From NCBI GenBank assembly GCA_910574455.1, contig CAJSYZ010000004.1:3466565-3530564 (forward strand): DNA of 64,000 bases, given 5' to 3'. Source of the DNA: Trichaptum fuscoviolaceum (taxonomy: Eukaryota; Basidiomycota; Agaricomycetes; Hymenochaetales; Trichaptaceae). Positions 46,794-59,711 of this stretch are shown one piece after another. The position numbers and the translations under genes were made by a program. How positions within the stretch are numbered: the first letter of the stretch is position 1; every line of letters starts with the position of its first letter. The notes under the pieces are model-generated. The model was given only the letters and a program-made list of their open reading frames with translations, was not told the DNA's origin and did not search any database.

Positions 46794-47882
46794 TGATCAA
46801 ACGAGAGTCAGTGTTTATATAATAGTTGATACAGGATGTGGTTCGTTATGTGGCCGTCAGCTCGGTTTGGTGACCACATCATCCACCACCACCACTCGAC
46901 TTTGAACTTGCTAGCCAGTGAGGGAGGCTCCAACTACGATTTGTTTTATTTACCCTCGTTCCTGACATCTGAAGCCACCAAAGTACTATTTTCTCCAGCA
47001 CAACTGTATAAACGTGAGAGAACAAAGAAGAAAAGTGGCCTTTGCTTTTGTGATCATGATAGTCGCATGCCATGCCGCCTCCACGAAGCCCAGCCTAGTA
47101 AGAGAAGCATCAAGAAGTGGCAATGTACAAGTGGTGTAGAATATAACGTTGGTGAGAGCTCAAAAAGAAGTTTATTGAAGGGTCTCATATAAAAATACGA
47201 ACTTAGTACTAGTACTTACTAGTAGTAAGCACGTGCGGCTTACTAGTACTAGACTAGTACTAGTAACCATCAGCATCAGGGAAACTACTTTCTGCTGAAA
47301 GTGACTTAAGTGTTACTTAAACGTCCTGAGAGACTGAAGTCTTAAATAAGGCAAGCTTCACTTATTCATGCATGTCCTCCCATTATTCAGGACAAGTTGG
47401 CTGAAATAAGTGCGGGCTGGCTTAAATAAGGAAAGATGGCTGAATCAGTGCTCTAAGTGTTTCAGGCATTCAGCACCCCAGTGCTCCAGTGTATCATCCT
47501 TTAATTACAGCAGTACATAAGTGTTGTAAGACGAATTGCAGTGCTCAAGAGTCTAAGTGCATAAGAACGATCCAAGTATTTCATTGCATCAGAAATATAT
47601 AAGACAACATTATGTAGCTATCAGTGCCTCAGCGTTCAAGTACATCAGTCATTTACGCAAGACTAAGCATAGCAGTCGCAATCATGGGATCCGCCACGAC
47701 ATTATCCCGAACCTCTGCCGTGACGGGCAGTGGCAGGCCACATTTCGCTGCCGTGCCTTCAATTCTGCATGTTCTTTGGCGTACCAGTAGAAACGAAGGC
47801 TGCTCTGCAAGTCGATGCTAATATAATATTGAGCGCACGGACAGAAACGAAAAGAAGAGGCTCACCAGTGATCGATTTGCCC
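46794..47882. other. Intergenic, repeat-rich left flank of the transposon
   Basis: No gene is recognised. Bases 47200-47270 are an imperfect palindrome of ACTAGTACT/AGTACTAGT words around CACGTG. Bases 47280-47540 are built from repeated AAATAAGG, CAGTGCTC and TTCAGG words, similar to 5940-6380. The left end of the Plavaka-like element should lie here, but I could not identify a clean terminal repeat. Confidence 0.4.
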
Positions 47883-47965
47883 TTAGAAGTCTACGCAGTC
47901 CGTAGCCGAATCCCATTTTGAAGCGTCGTCCTCCTCATGATCACCATCTCCACCTAAATCCTCGT

Positions 47966-48000
<35 letters not shown>

Positions 48001-51000
48001 CCCTCGCCCTCGCCCTCGCCCTCGCCCTTGCCCTCGCCCTCAATCTTGTCAACACCCTCGTCCCCGCTCTCGCTCAGGTTGTCGTCACCCTCAGCATTAG
48101 CATGCTCGTCCTCTGCATCACCTTCCACCTCGCCTCTATACTCAGCCCCCTCACGCTCTTCGCCCTTATCGTCGGTTCCGTCGGTTCCGTCTTCCCAATT
48201 ATCAGCGCCTTCGTCATACGCTTTCTCGCAGGTCGAATCTGCATCTACAACGTCAAAATACAAGGAAAAGTCCCTGCCAGTGATACCCGATCCAACAAGT
48301 TCGGTGTTCTTTCTCGTATCGATATCTGTACTGGCATCGTAAGCTAGGAGGCGGGATCGAACCTTTTCCCAGTTTGATTCAGTGAAGAAAGAGGGATTCG
48401 ACAACAAGTTAACATAGTCGTCCGTATGAGGCTGCCACAGAGCGCTAGTGAAATACCACTCAGCGCCGCCAAGTTCTTCTTTGATATTTTGCAACCGAGC
48501 CACCTGTTTATCAATGGCAACCTTGACCTATCCATGAGAAGATCAGCGAATAAGGACAATATAAGTACTGAAAAAAATAGATACCGCTGTTGCCGCAAGG
48601 GCGAGGGCACCGATAGGCTTTCCTATGGTGTTTCTGTCCAGTATTTTATGCCGACCCATGGCCAAGACAATGTGTACGGACAACACTGAGACCACAAGGT
48701 CAGAGCAGAACAGTCCTTGCTTCTGTACATTTAGGGTCAATGCATGGACACAAAATGTGACAATAAATACTCTTTTACTTACCCTCTCCATACTATACCA
48801 GCTTTCCCATAGAAACGGTTCGGCTTTCTTCTTGTCAACTAGCGTCTGCAACATCTTCACAATTGCTTCGTTTTGCATTGACTTTGATTGTTCGCCGCTG
48901 ATAAAACTAGCAACTGATTGCTCAGCTTTCTCAAACAGCTTCTTGCGCCAGCTATCAGAGCATCTCTGGGCCGCCTGAAATACGAGGATTGCATCTCAAT
49001 TTGGTAAAGGTGATTTGAGAATAAGTAAAAATGACTCAACTAGAGAACAGATATCGGCGAACTGAGTTTCGTAAATGAGTTCCACAGAATCAAACACTTT
49101 CCCCCACAATGAGCTGATGAGCTTATTGTCCGGGGTTTGCCATGGTGTGACGGACTTTCCAACTGCGCGAAATAGTGAAGGTAATAGAATATGAGTCCAT
49201 CCTGCCTGAGTACCGGGAGGGAGACACTGGTTTGTCGCCCTTTTCCTGCCTGGCACGCGAGATCCTTCCCTTCCTTCATTTCGATCCTTGTCCTCAAGTC
49301 CCACTGATGTCTGCATATACGTACATCAGCAAAATATGTCATAGAAATGAATTTGATTCGACAAACTGAGCTAGTAGTCCGAGAGACTTTGCGATGACCT
49401 TGATAAGCCCCAGTCACTATCACTTCGGGTCCGGGGGTGCGGGACGCTCTCGTCATTGCAAGCGACGGTGCTCGAGGTGCTAACGACATCTTTCGACCAC
49501 CAGACTATTAAGAAAAGAAGGTGAATGCTCACGTTTAGAGTGTATCAATCGACTCTCACTTACTTCATTATCAGCCACCAGCAACTGCCTCTTGCGATTA
49601 AAGGTAGCGGATCCAATCTCCGGCTGCAACACGTCAGAAAGCTGTTATCCATGGCAAGTGAGCAGATCGAAAAGAAGCACTTACCGTCGTGTCGGCCTCA
49701 GGCCGATAAGGAATATCAGAGGGGTTCCTCTTCTTACTCAAGTCCTTTCCGCCTGATCAGATACGAACTTGAATGCCAATTACCATAGAATTGACACTTA
49801 CTGTGGCACCAGCCTGTGTGTCCATGTCAATCAACAATGACTTATTGATCTTGACAGTCTTATTAGCCTATTGAGATGGTTTAAATTAAGTAAACATGAA
49901 ATGAAGGAATTCATTGCACGTGAAGGTAGAAGAATTACCACATTAACCTGAGAGTTGGTGTCTGGTGGCGACTTCCTCTTTCCGTTCTTTGTGACTGTGA
50001 TGTCCTATTCATATGCACACATTAGCGATCGACTCGAAGTGAAGAAGGAAACGAATAGTTGCTACAGGAGAGCACCGGAAGTGAGCCTACGGTGCATCAA
50101 CGCTCACACATACCTGTACACGGGGTTCCAAAGCTAGTGATCGCACCTTACAACCATAAATAAGGGGGGGAACGAGAGAAGTTGAAATAAGATAGACTTA
50201 CCGGTGCGCTAAGCTGCGAGTTAGCAGTCCTCTTGTTTGCATCCTATGCAAATACCAATTCAGCAATGAAGGATATAGAATGAAGATCACTGTGCTTCGC
50301 TGTCTGGCACTCACCTGTCCACCTGGTTTTATCTCGTTGTTCTTATCCTCGAGTACGGGAAGGGATTGCTTAGTAGAATGAAAAATGAAAAATGATATGA
50401 CATCGCTTACCGTTGAAACCTGCGACCCGGAAAGAGTGTCATGCAATAACTTCCTTTTCTTCGAGTTGAGGTTGCTGCTACCTCCATCCTGTTCATGACA
50501 CGGCAGTTGGCAGATAAATAATAACGAAGGGATATGAACAAACGGTCATGGAGTAACTGACGTGAATCGAACAGAAATAAGTCGTACTCACACAAGCTTG
50601 AGCCGGCCTTGTTAGCCTCTTCGGATTGCTTCCGCCCTATAAACAAGTTATTCAGACTGCATTTGCCATTCTAATTCTCCGTCAACTCACAACATTTGAT
50701 TCCGAATCGACAAGATGTGCCTTCTGTTGCACACTGATTGTGCTATTTTTTACACCATGATAGCTTGTAAGGGTGATTGTTTCTCCTTCATCCTCCCAGG
50801 GACTTAAGTTTTCATCATCTGGCAATGAGATGGTGTGTCTGGTGTAGGCTTTGCGTCAGCAAGGCTCATAATACAGTGGTAACAAGGACAAGAGCGTCAA
50901 TATTGCAGGTGAAGGACTTCCAAGTCGGGTCTTGGCCCGGGAGCGTCACGGTCAACTTGAACCGCTGGCACCGTGACCGCAGTGACACTGGCAGCCTGAG

Positions 51001-52148
51001 TGGCAGGCTCATTAGTAATCTAGTACTACTACTAGTAGTCGGGATGATGTTTAATCGCACTCACCATTACATTGACTTGACAGTACAAGATACTGATTCA
51101 GACGCAATGCAAGATTCAAACTTCAAACTCACAAATTGATCCTTTCTGAGTCTATCCCTGCCACTGGCACCTCAAGACCTCCACCCTCTTCACCGATGAA
51201 AGTGGAATCATCTGTGTTGCGAAGCGCCCTGACAGGGCGTTTTGTCTTGTCGTTCCGCCTTGACGTAGCGGGCGAGTCTATTATGTCCGTTTCTTCACCA
51301 GAAAGACTCTCGTTCGGTCCTGCAGGAGCGTGAAAGAATGCGTCGCTGGGAGTGGCGGCAGACCTGGACATCTTTGCGGTCTGCACACGTGTGCGAAATG
51401 GAAGTTCACCTTTGGAATCTTCTTTCCTAGCTTTTTTTGCAGGCTTCCTGTTTGGCTCATCCATACTCGCTGCTTCGCATTAACGTGAGTCACAGGGTTC
51501 AACCTCCAAGCTTTGAGATCGTCTGAAAATGTATAGGCAATGTTACTCACGAATATCCAAGTCTTCGTTGTGTCCATCTTCACAATCCGATATGTCTTTA
51601 ACATCGTTCTTCGAGTCTGTTTATGCCAGTTCAAATCTGTGTCATCACTGATCTAAAGTTGAAGACTTACAACTAGCTTCGCCTTTTGGCTTTCTACGTC
51701 CACGTTTGCCAGTGAGTTTGGGCACTGTTGAGCCCATCTGGGTGCGTGTCTCAAGAGCCTTCGACAAGTTGTTTTCAAGCTCTACGGTCTCTAGCATCGC
51801 TGCTTCTTGGTTCTCTGCTGCAGTCACCTTCTTGCGAACCTTGTCAGCTGCCTCTTGTTCTTTTGCTGCCCGTTTTTGCTCCGCAGCGTGTTTTCTCCTC
51901 TCTTTCGCAACCGCGACTTGCTGGGCCACAGCTCTGCGGAAAGCTGCCTGCTCTTCCTTCTGCTTTTCCTTCTCTTCCTTCTCCTTCAATGCCTCATCCC
52001 GCCTTTCTGCCTGCCGTACTTTCCTTTTCTCTTTTTCTTCCTTCTCCCGCAATATCTCCTCCTGTGTTCGTCTTGTTCTGAGTTGGTCAACGACTGCTCC
52101 GGGGTGCTTTTCCTTGTTCTTAGCCCTTGTCTGTCTTTGAGTTGACAT
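47883..52148 (-). CDS. Transposon-associated accessory protein, multi-exon
   Basis: One long minus-strand gene, divergent from the transposase. Exon 1 (52148 to about 51671) starts MSTQRQTRAKNKEKHPG and is followed by a very charged coiled coil (EKEEKEKRK.. repeats). Then come many short exons with GTAAGT/GTGAGT donors: a Lys/Ser-rich middle with basic KKRK-type patches (about 51470-49600) and a globular C-terminal part. The latter includes PWQTPDNKLISSLWGKVFD near 49130, PFLWESWYSMER near 48800, GLFCSDLVVSVLSVHIVLA near 48690, PIGALALAATAV near 48600 and WYFTSALWQPHTDDYVNLLS near 48440, then an acidic Glu/Gly/Asp repeat tail to 47883. This plan is common for second genes of agaricomycete DNA transposons; its function is unknown. 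Internal exon borders are approximate, and an intron of about 320 nt (50810-51130) holds a cluster of promoter-like words. Confidence 0.65.
47958..48042 (-). repeat. Hexanucleotide repeat coding an acidic tract
   Basis: About a dozen copies of CTCGCC/CTCGTC in a row encode (Gly-Glu)n and (Asp-Glu)n near the C-terminus of the accessory protein. The length is likely to vary between strains by replication slippage. Confidence 0.8.
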
Positions 52149-52420
52149 TTTGTGCAGTGTTTTGAGACTTGTATGATGATAAGATGTGTCGAAGGTGCAA
52201 GTTCAAGATCAGGGAGGCGGGGGCGTCTATCTTAGACAAGTTGAAAATTTACGCCCACTACTACCGTGACTACTCTATGACTAATTTTAACTCAGGTTCA
52301 AGTTCACTGGCACTCCGAGTCCGAGTCACTGCCAGTGCTAGCAGCCTGCCAGTGCCAGTGAGGCTCAGCTGTGAGTCCCAATTGTCGACGTGTACTACTA
52401 CTGAGGTTACATTCAAGTTG
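52149..52420. promoter_or_regulatory. Bidirectional promoter of the Plavaka-like element
   Basis: This is the stretch between the divergent accessory and transposase genes. It is packed with GTTCAAGTT, CACTGGCAC, CTCCGAGTCCGAGTCACTG, CCAGTGCCAGTG and TACTACTACTGAG words. The same words fill 60989-61821, 1780-2080, 50950-51080 and 27085-27165. Confidence 0.5.
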
Positions 52421-55400
52421 ATGCCAGCGACACGGAAAAAGCACGATCCCTTTCATTTTCCACCAACTATTCGATGCACCTTGCCTGGCTGTAGTAGGAC
52501 GTTCAAGAGTCAATCTGGAAGAGCAAGACATGAATATTCAGCTCATCCGACGTCATTCTTGGCAAGTTCTTCTGCTTGTGGTCATGAATATGAATCGTCA
52601 CCTATTCGACCCATACGAGCTCCAAGTCCTCAACTTGAAGCTCTCCTGAGGTCGTCCGAACTTCCATCAGAGGGTCATCTTGAGAGCGGCTCTGACTCCT
52701 ACAATTACAATATTTCCATGCTTACACAGGATATCTCGATGCTCAGTATAGGCCGAGACGAGCTGCTTCAAGATTTGGACAGACCTGATTCTCTGTCCCA
52801 TTCTGTCACTGGAAGTGATAGTGGCCGTTCTGAAGACTTGGATTCCGACATTGGAGATTATGAGGAGAGCGAGGATAACTTGAAGGTGTATCACAGATAC
52901 TTGAATGGTGCGCGCCAAATCAATTGTTCCCGGTTTACTGTAGCATTTTGACACCAAACATTGTGCAGCCACTCCATGCGATGCAGAAGGGAACTTCTTA
53001 GAATACGAAGACTCACCCGCTCCGCGAAACGAATCTGCGTCAAATGACTGGTTTCCATATTCGTGCCGAGCAGATTTTGAGCTCGCAGATTTTCTCTATC
53101 GGGAAGAGCAAATGTCTGCTGGGAACATAACAAAGCTTCTGGGAATCATGAAGGCTTATCAGCTGATTCAGGAGGCGGAGAATGTAAAATCTTGCGGATG
53201 TTCCGAATTGGATGCGACATTGCCTGACGATGACTTGGATCTGGGTTCAACTAGTACGCTACTCGATGGAGATGCGCAAAAAATGTATAACGCCATTGAT
53301 GCTACGAAAGTCGGTGATGTGTCTTGGAAATCCTTTAGTAACTTCTACACGGACGATCATAGCCAAAAGGCAACAAACGAGAACACCGAGTCATGGAAGA
53401 GGAAAGAATATGATGTATGGTATCGGGATCCTTTGGAAGTGATCCGGAATTTGGTGGACAATCCGGCGTTGGAAGGCAAATTCGACTATGTCCCGTTTCG
53501 TGAGTATCAGCCGAAAGAGGACTCTGATGACAACAAAGAACAAGTCTTCAGAAACTACATGTCCGGAAATTTTGCTTGGGAACAGGCTGTAAGTCATGAA
53601 TCATGCAGCATTCGAAGTTGGAGGAAGTGTACTGATTATCCTTGACTTAGAACAAAATCTACGCCGAAGATAAAGCAGTTCATGGGTCCATGTTCGTTCC
53701 GGTAATTTTAGGGAGTGACAAGACAACAGTTTCCGTTGGAACTGGCAACAACGAATATTATCCGTTATATCTCTCAATAGGAAATGTATCTAACAAGGCC
53801 CGGCGGTCCCAAAAAGTTGAATACAGTCCAGCTCGTAGCATTTCTAGCAATACCAAAGAGTGTGTGTCAAAAACTGAGCTATCCATTTGTGTTCTGATGC
53901 TTTGCAGCTGAACGGCAGTACGAAAAGTCGGATGAATTCCGCCGCTTTCGACATCAAGTCTTTCATTCATCTATATCGAGAATCTTGAGACCACTGAAGA
54001 GCGCAATGTCCATAAACAACGAACAAACCATTTTCCGGTGCCCTGATGGTCACTTGCGTAGGTCGATTCTCGGACTCGGCTCGTATATAGCCGATTATCC
54101 GGAACAGGTGAGTCTATGCGCAATATGCACTGGATGGTGCTGCAAGTAAGTATTGTCCTTTCCACAAATCACATCCGACTTGAGTTCGAGGAAATGGCTT
54201 AATGCGGCTACTATATAGATGTACAGCACCTCACAAGAACCTAGATAATCCGGAATTTGTTACAAATCCTCGAACAAAAGAGCTGCACAAACGATTGATA
54301 GAACAGGTGGATGACAATAGCATAAGTAGAGCCACAATTCGTAAGGAGTATGGGTTCCACCAAGATATCGTCGTATGTGTTCCAACTTCAAGTTGTCCAT
54401 TAGATGCACTTACCGCAACTTGAACTATGTCCCGTAGCCCTTCACCAATGATTTTCCGCGTGCAGATATATGCGATCTCATTTCTCCAGACTTACTGCAC
54501 CAAATCATCAAAGGCGTGTTCAAGGATCATCTTGTCGAGTGGATTTGCCAGAGCATGACCACGACAGAGCTGGATATTGTGGATAAAAGGTACTATTCCC
54601 TTACAAGTCGTGTGAATACCACTGCTAACTTTCACGTAGAATCAGAGTTGCTGCTCCTTTTCCTGGACTTCGCAGATTTCCCGAAGGTCGAGGCTTCAAG
54701 CAATGGACAGGTAATGATTCAAAGGCACTTATGAAAGTATGTGGTATTTTCATCATGATCTTGTTTGAGGTGGTGGTTTGCTGATATCTGATGCAATCCG
54801 CTTACTAGGTGTATCTTCCGGCTATTGTGGGCATTGTACATGATGATATAGTTCACGCATTGAGTGCATTTCTGGACTTCTGTTACCTTGTGCGTCGGTA
54901 CACGATTACAGCCTCAACTCTTGATCAGGTTAAAGCCTCCCTGGATCACTATCATCAATATCGCAAAATATTCATAGCTAAGGGCATCCGGGATAACTTC
55001 TCACTTCCATGACAGCATGCCATGATTCACTATCCTACAATGATCCCTCTCTTCGCTGCACCAAGCGGGCTGTGCTCATCAATCACAGAGAATAAACACA
55101 TTTACGCGGTCAAGGAAACGTGGCGACGCTCAAACAGAAATGATCCTTTAGGTCAGATGATGTCAGGAATCCGCCTCAGGTTATTTTATTTCTTTTATTT
55201 TATTTTATTTTCTTTTACGATCACACTCCGAGTCGGATCCCCGACATGTCCGGTCCGAAACCGGACTTTCTTTGACTCCGATTCTCTTCCTTTTTGCGTA
55301 GGTTACTTGCCTGTATGTTTGCAGGCCGCTAGGACAAGCGCCCTGCAAGCAATTCTCTTTTCTTTCTTTCTTCCGCCACTCCGACTCGAACCTCCGCTCT

Positions 55401-57002
55401 ACCGATGCGGGACCCCGACTAGAGCGGGACCCCGAACTCCGACTTACGTCAGCGGTATAGGTCGGACCTAGTCGGATCAGGGTCCAGTGGCTTGGTACTG
55501 TATAGTTTTTGCCTTTGTTCATCAAAACCGCGGATCCCCCTGCGAAGCACTCCACTTTTGGCCTCTTGTAAAGTGCTTCTCAGGTGATGTGTTTATCTTT
55601 AGCTCTGATGTGTAGAATAGCTTAATTGACTTGTAAAGTGCTTCTCAGAGTGAGAACCACCGCTCATTGCGTCCGATTGTCGTCTGTGTCCGATTCAGGG
55701 TCTCGAAAGCGAAGGAACCACTCTAGGTCGTAACAGATGATCACAGCAAACCAACGTCTCAGTAAACTTATTGCATCGAGGGCAGACTTCAAGAGGCGTG
55801 GAATGCTGGAAAGTCCTCTGGCTGAGGCTTCATGGAGAGCTTTGCTAGATGTTCCTGCGCAGGAATATGTCAGAGTCGGAGTCAGATGACGCTGAGAGGA
55901 CCCAAATTCGGAAGGAGCAGATGCAGCATCAAGATACACCCGAAGCTGGTGCAGCTGATGATACAGAGGACTTCTTCGATGACATTGTGGGCAATAATGA
56001 ACTCAACGAAATTGCAGACCTGGAAGATCCCGAACTTGAAAGCTTACTAGTAGTGCATGGGCCACAGCATCTTGCGGTTCAAGACATACAACATGCTGAA
56101 CGCCAGATCCGCTTGGGTGGCAGAAATGACCCTTTGAGCTTGATGTTAATGGCTTCGAAGCAACGTGGGTATTACTTGGTAACCCATGCTTTTGGTGTTA
56201 CACATCTGACTTCTTTGTTGTCATCCTTGCAGAGTCCAGTAAGGTGTATCCTAAACAGCTCAACACGCTTGCGGCGATAAAAGGTCATCCAGAGCTCCGA
56301 CAGCTCCGACAGCTCATTAAAGAATACTTATTCAACAAGTACGAGAATCACACCTCCAACTCAAGGGGCTCCTCTGGTAGAGCCCAACCAGCAGTTGAAT
56401 TGGACACGAGCAATGACTTTTCAATATTCCATTCAGCCACCGCTTTCTTTGCCTACCATGGCGAATCGATCCCTATAGAACAAGCAATGAGGGAGGTGAT
56501 CAGGTCCAATCCCTCTTGGCGCGGAAAAGCAAGACATGATGCAGTCCTTGTTCGAGTTAGCTCCTGCACAAAGGGGTTTGCGGGAATGAGAGTTGCCCGA
56601 GTTATGCTTCTTTTTTCCTTCACCGCTAAAGGGGAACGTCAGGACTGCGCTCTCGTCCAAATTTTCAAGCGTGTTGGAGATTCACCCGACCTGAAAACAA
56701 GAATGTGGATAGTCGAACCGGAGTATGAGTTAGAGAGCTCTACCACCTGTGTCGGATGCTGTACTGGAGTGAATGCCAGTGGCAGATGTCACTATCAGCG
56801 CAACTGCAAGGCTCCGAAGCTATCTGTGATAGATGTAGGGGACATCCTCCGTTTAGCCCACCTCCTGGGGGTTCCGAAGGGTGATGAATGTCCTCCAAAG
56901 TCATTGACACCTGAGGAGACCCTGGATTTTTATGATAGATTCTATGTTAACCGATTTGCTGACATGCACATGCACCAAACACTGTACGAAGCTAGACAAT
57001 AA
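52421..57002 (+). pseudogene. Plavaka-type (CACTA-like) transposase, disabled
   Basis: The frame starts MPATRKKHDPF with a C2H2-like finger (CTLPGC..., His pair about 15 residues on), a Ser/Asp-rich linker, then features of Plavaka transposases: PYSCRADFELADFLYREEQM, KEYDVWYRDPLEVIRNLV, FVPVILGSDKTTVSVGTGN then YYPLYLSIGNVSNKARR, a C-P-DGH segment, GLGSYIADYPEQV, and LISPDLLHQIIKGVFKDHLV. It continues with ITENKHIYAVKETWRRS, ANQRLSKLIASRADFKRRG after the inserted LTR, and ends with FHSATAFFAYHGES and FYDRFYVNRFADMHMHQ. It would cut and paste its own element. It is broken by a TGA at 55010-55012, where relatives usually have Arg before QHAM, by the LTR at 55161-55735, and by an apparent frame change near 55870. 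Several introns are present. Confidence 0.85.
55161..55735. mobile_element. Solo LTR inserted in the transposase gene
   Basis: The 575-bp segment begins TGTCAGGAATCC and ends GGTCGTAACA. It is flanked by a perfect 5-bp target duplication, GATGA (55156-55160 and 55736-55740). TG..CA ends and a 5-bp duplication are the signature of an LTR retrotransposon reduced to one LTR. The transposase frame resumes right after it. Inside are an AT-rich TTTTATTTTATTTT stretch, GGACCTAGTCGGATCAGGG and two copies of CTTGTAAAGTGCTTCTCAG about 70 bp apart. Confidence 0.85.
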
Positions 57003-57229
57003 TTACTAAGTTAAACTCTTCCGTTAGCACATTGCCACATAGTACTACAAAGTGTATTGAGACTTGTTGTACAGTTTACATTGCCAGAGCCAGCGGCGAC
57101 GACATCATGGTATTCATTGTTCGAGGTAATATAATTATCAACAAATCTCAAAGCAACAAAAGGAGAAACTGGAGATGCAAGCATACTGTGTCCATTGTCA
57201 ACCCACCACCTACGAGAGGGCTAATTCGG
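57003..57229. other. Short intergenic stretch between two convergent genes
   Basis: This should contain the right end of the Plavaka-like element if that element stops here. No clear CACTA-type terminus was recognised. Confidence 0.35.
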
Positions 57230-58066
57230 CTAGTAGTTGAGGCGACCTTGAGGACTTGAAGGCTTGGAGTCATCCTTTGACTCTATCGCCAATTCTAAAT
57301 AATTGCGATACCCTAGAATTTGTTTAATATCAATATTCACCGCGATGCCTTTCGGGGGTTGTCTGTCAAATGACGCGCACACCGCCTCCGTCAGATACGT
57401 TTGGTATCTCTGCATGTCCGCATGCTCCAAGAAAGATTTTCCAGTCGTCTGGGTAGTCAAGGACGCTGCTGACGTCGATGCTGCCGTGTCCTGTCTTTCC
57501 TTCCCCTTGCCCTTCAAGTTCGTATGATAGGCCTCCATTTCGTCCTTGTTATAGGCTGCTAACATATCAATAGAATCAAGGACATCATCAGTCGACTCCT
57601 GCCTTTGATGTACTATCTTGTTTAAGAGCTCTGATACGACATCGCCTTTCCCCTTCCGCATGACAACATCGAAAAGACCCTTTGTGGAGGCAATTTGCAA
57701 CCATCTCTTGACAATCCTAAGCGCGCTTATCAATCTCCTCTGAAGATGACCCAATTCGCGGAAGTAATTATTAATCTCAACAGAAGGAATATCTGCCGGT
57801 GGTCCGACAGGCCCCTGCTTCGACTTTGCTTCCCTGGTAAACCTTCCTATGATGTCATGCAAACGCGCCTGAATAGATTCTGCCGTTGAGATAATTGCAT
57901 AGTCATTGGAGGTGACCTCTAACACCTTCGTCCGATGGAAGAATGCATCGTGAATATTGCACAGCTTAATCGCCATTTCCCAAGATTTCTGCTCCGTGTC
58001 AAACTGCAGTAGCATTTCGTTGACCTCCTCTTTCTGGGGCTGAAAATGAAGCCGTTCAACCGCAGG

Positions 58067-59711
58067 TAGAGCATGACACGGGTGCAGGTTATCCGTGGGT
58101 ACCTGCAGGTACCTGGGCCAAAATACCTGCGGTTCCAGGTGCACCCGCACGCAGGTACCTGGTTCCCACGGCTACCTGCGGATCCAGGTTTTGATTTTTT
58201 TTTGTCCAGGTACCTGACCGGGTACCTGAAAGTACCCGGTCAATCACGTGCACTCTGTATGAGTGCGACGGACGCAACGATGTACCATTACATTTGCCTT
58301 CATTCTACTCAACATGTACCACTCTGAGCTATCTCGAAGCTCCCTATGGAAGTTATACTGGATCTCTTGAACCTGCCGACCACAGCAACAACCTCGAGCC
58401 CGATGACCGCCTCCCCGCCGACTATGCGCTGGTCTGCGACGCTTCTGCGCTCAGACCGCGCCTGCAAGTCTTTCGCCCGCGCGGTCAACCGCAAGACAGA
58501 ATGAGACCGCGAGCACGGCGAGGCCGTTGCGCGGCGAAGATCGAGCTGGAATCTCGTACTGCAGAGGTTGAACCGGTCTACATGTACGTCTTTTTTTCGC
58601 TTTTTAAATCTCCTTTCCGTACTGATCTCCCCTTCGCCGCCGCTCGTCGCCCTCGACATGCTGATCGTCCAGCAACCGCAACACTTGCCATCGTCTGCAC
58701 TCATGATGCCGCCTCACAGTGGTATGCGTCGTCAACCAACTTCCAAGGTCAGGCTGAACAGGCTCGTCCGAAGATGGACTTCATTGACTGGCTGCTGCGA
58801 AACTTTTCGCAGTCACTGCGCTTTTGGAGTTGGAATGGGAACCGGCGCCTGAGCTACTGAACCATTTCTTGTGACAATATGGCTCGTCTTTGGAATCGCT
58901 TTCTACCCCGACGTGCTGGACAGCTGCGGGAGTGCTTCCACACTCTCCTGCGATCGCTTACGGGAATTCAAGGTCGAAAACCTCATTCCTTCACCTCTCG
59001 CTTTCAAACAGCTCCCGGAAGGCATCGGGCACTTGATCTACTCAGTTGTCTGGGTTGCTTCTCTGCGCGTAATGAGCAACAGTGTGAAGGAATTAGAGAA
59101 GCTGGCAGTGGTTACGGTTCAGTGTTGGGATGAAGGCGAGAAGCACCCTATGTTACCATGTCTAAAGATCGCCTGTGCTATGACAGGAGCAGTATTCCGG
59201 AGCACAAGGAATGTAAATTGTTCTTGTGCATGGTTGTGAGTGGTTTCATGTTGTTGATAATCCCTCACTCATTGACTTGCAGCGTGGCGATCCTCTCCCT
59301 ATCACCACGTCCCTTTGCTTTAGGAGCCCGCGAACTTGCGCACTAGGCTTCACTTTGCGGTCGACGCGGTTGACACCTGTAGGCACCTCGTCACGACCGC
59401 ACACAATCTGATGGGGACGCAAACACCTTGCCTTGCTGGACGACATGGCTCATTCAAAGCTCGGACCATGCAGGACTCCTCAGAAACACAGATGGTATGT
59501 TCTTCATTTCCTTTATCTTATTATTACATTACTCACTGCTATTACCTGCAGGTCCTATCAGGTACCTGCAATACCTGCAGGTAACGGGTCCAGGTAGACC
59601 CGGATCCGTTTCCCACGGTTCCGGGTCGGATCCAGGTATCAGTTTTTTTGTGCAGGTACCTGCGCTTCACGGATCCGGGTACACCTGCAGGTGCACCCGT
59701 GTCATGCCCTA
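58067..59711. mobile_element. Non-autonomous hAT element, 1645 bp
   Basis: The ends are 20-bp inverted repeats with one mismatch: TAGAGCATGACACGGGTGCA at the left and TAGGGCATGACACGGGTGCA read from the right. They are flanked by a perfect 8-bp duplication, ACCGCAGG (58059-58066 and 59712-59719). Both the TAGRG-type terminus and the 8-bp duplication are typical of hAT elements. The subterminal 150-200 bp at each end are dense in GGTACCTG/CAGGTACC words. No hAT transposase motif was found inside. Confidence 0.92.
58294..59343 (+). other. Internal ORFs of the hAT element, unknown origin
   Basis: Overlapping plus-strand ORFs (58294-58860, 188 codons; 58871-59239, 122 codons) fill the interior. 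There are possible introns and sequences such as LPEGIGHLIYSVVWVASLRVM, but none matches a transposase, dimerisation domain or BED finger that I can recognise. They could be a captured host gene fragment or chance frames. Confidence 0.3.

Noticed and set aside
47918..48347. Plus-strand ORFs with (Pro-Arg)n or Ser-rich runs
   Set aside because: They are shadow frames of the GAGGGC-type repeat in the accessory gene.
51706..52140. 144-codon Ser/Phe/Cys-rich plus-strand ORF
   Set aside because: It is the mirror frame of the charged coiled coil encoded on the minus strand.
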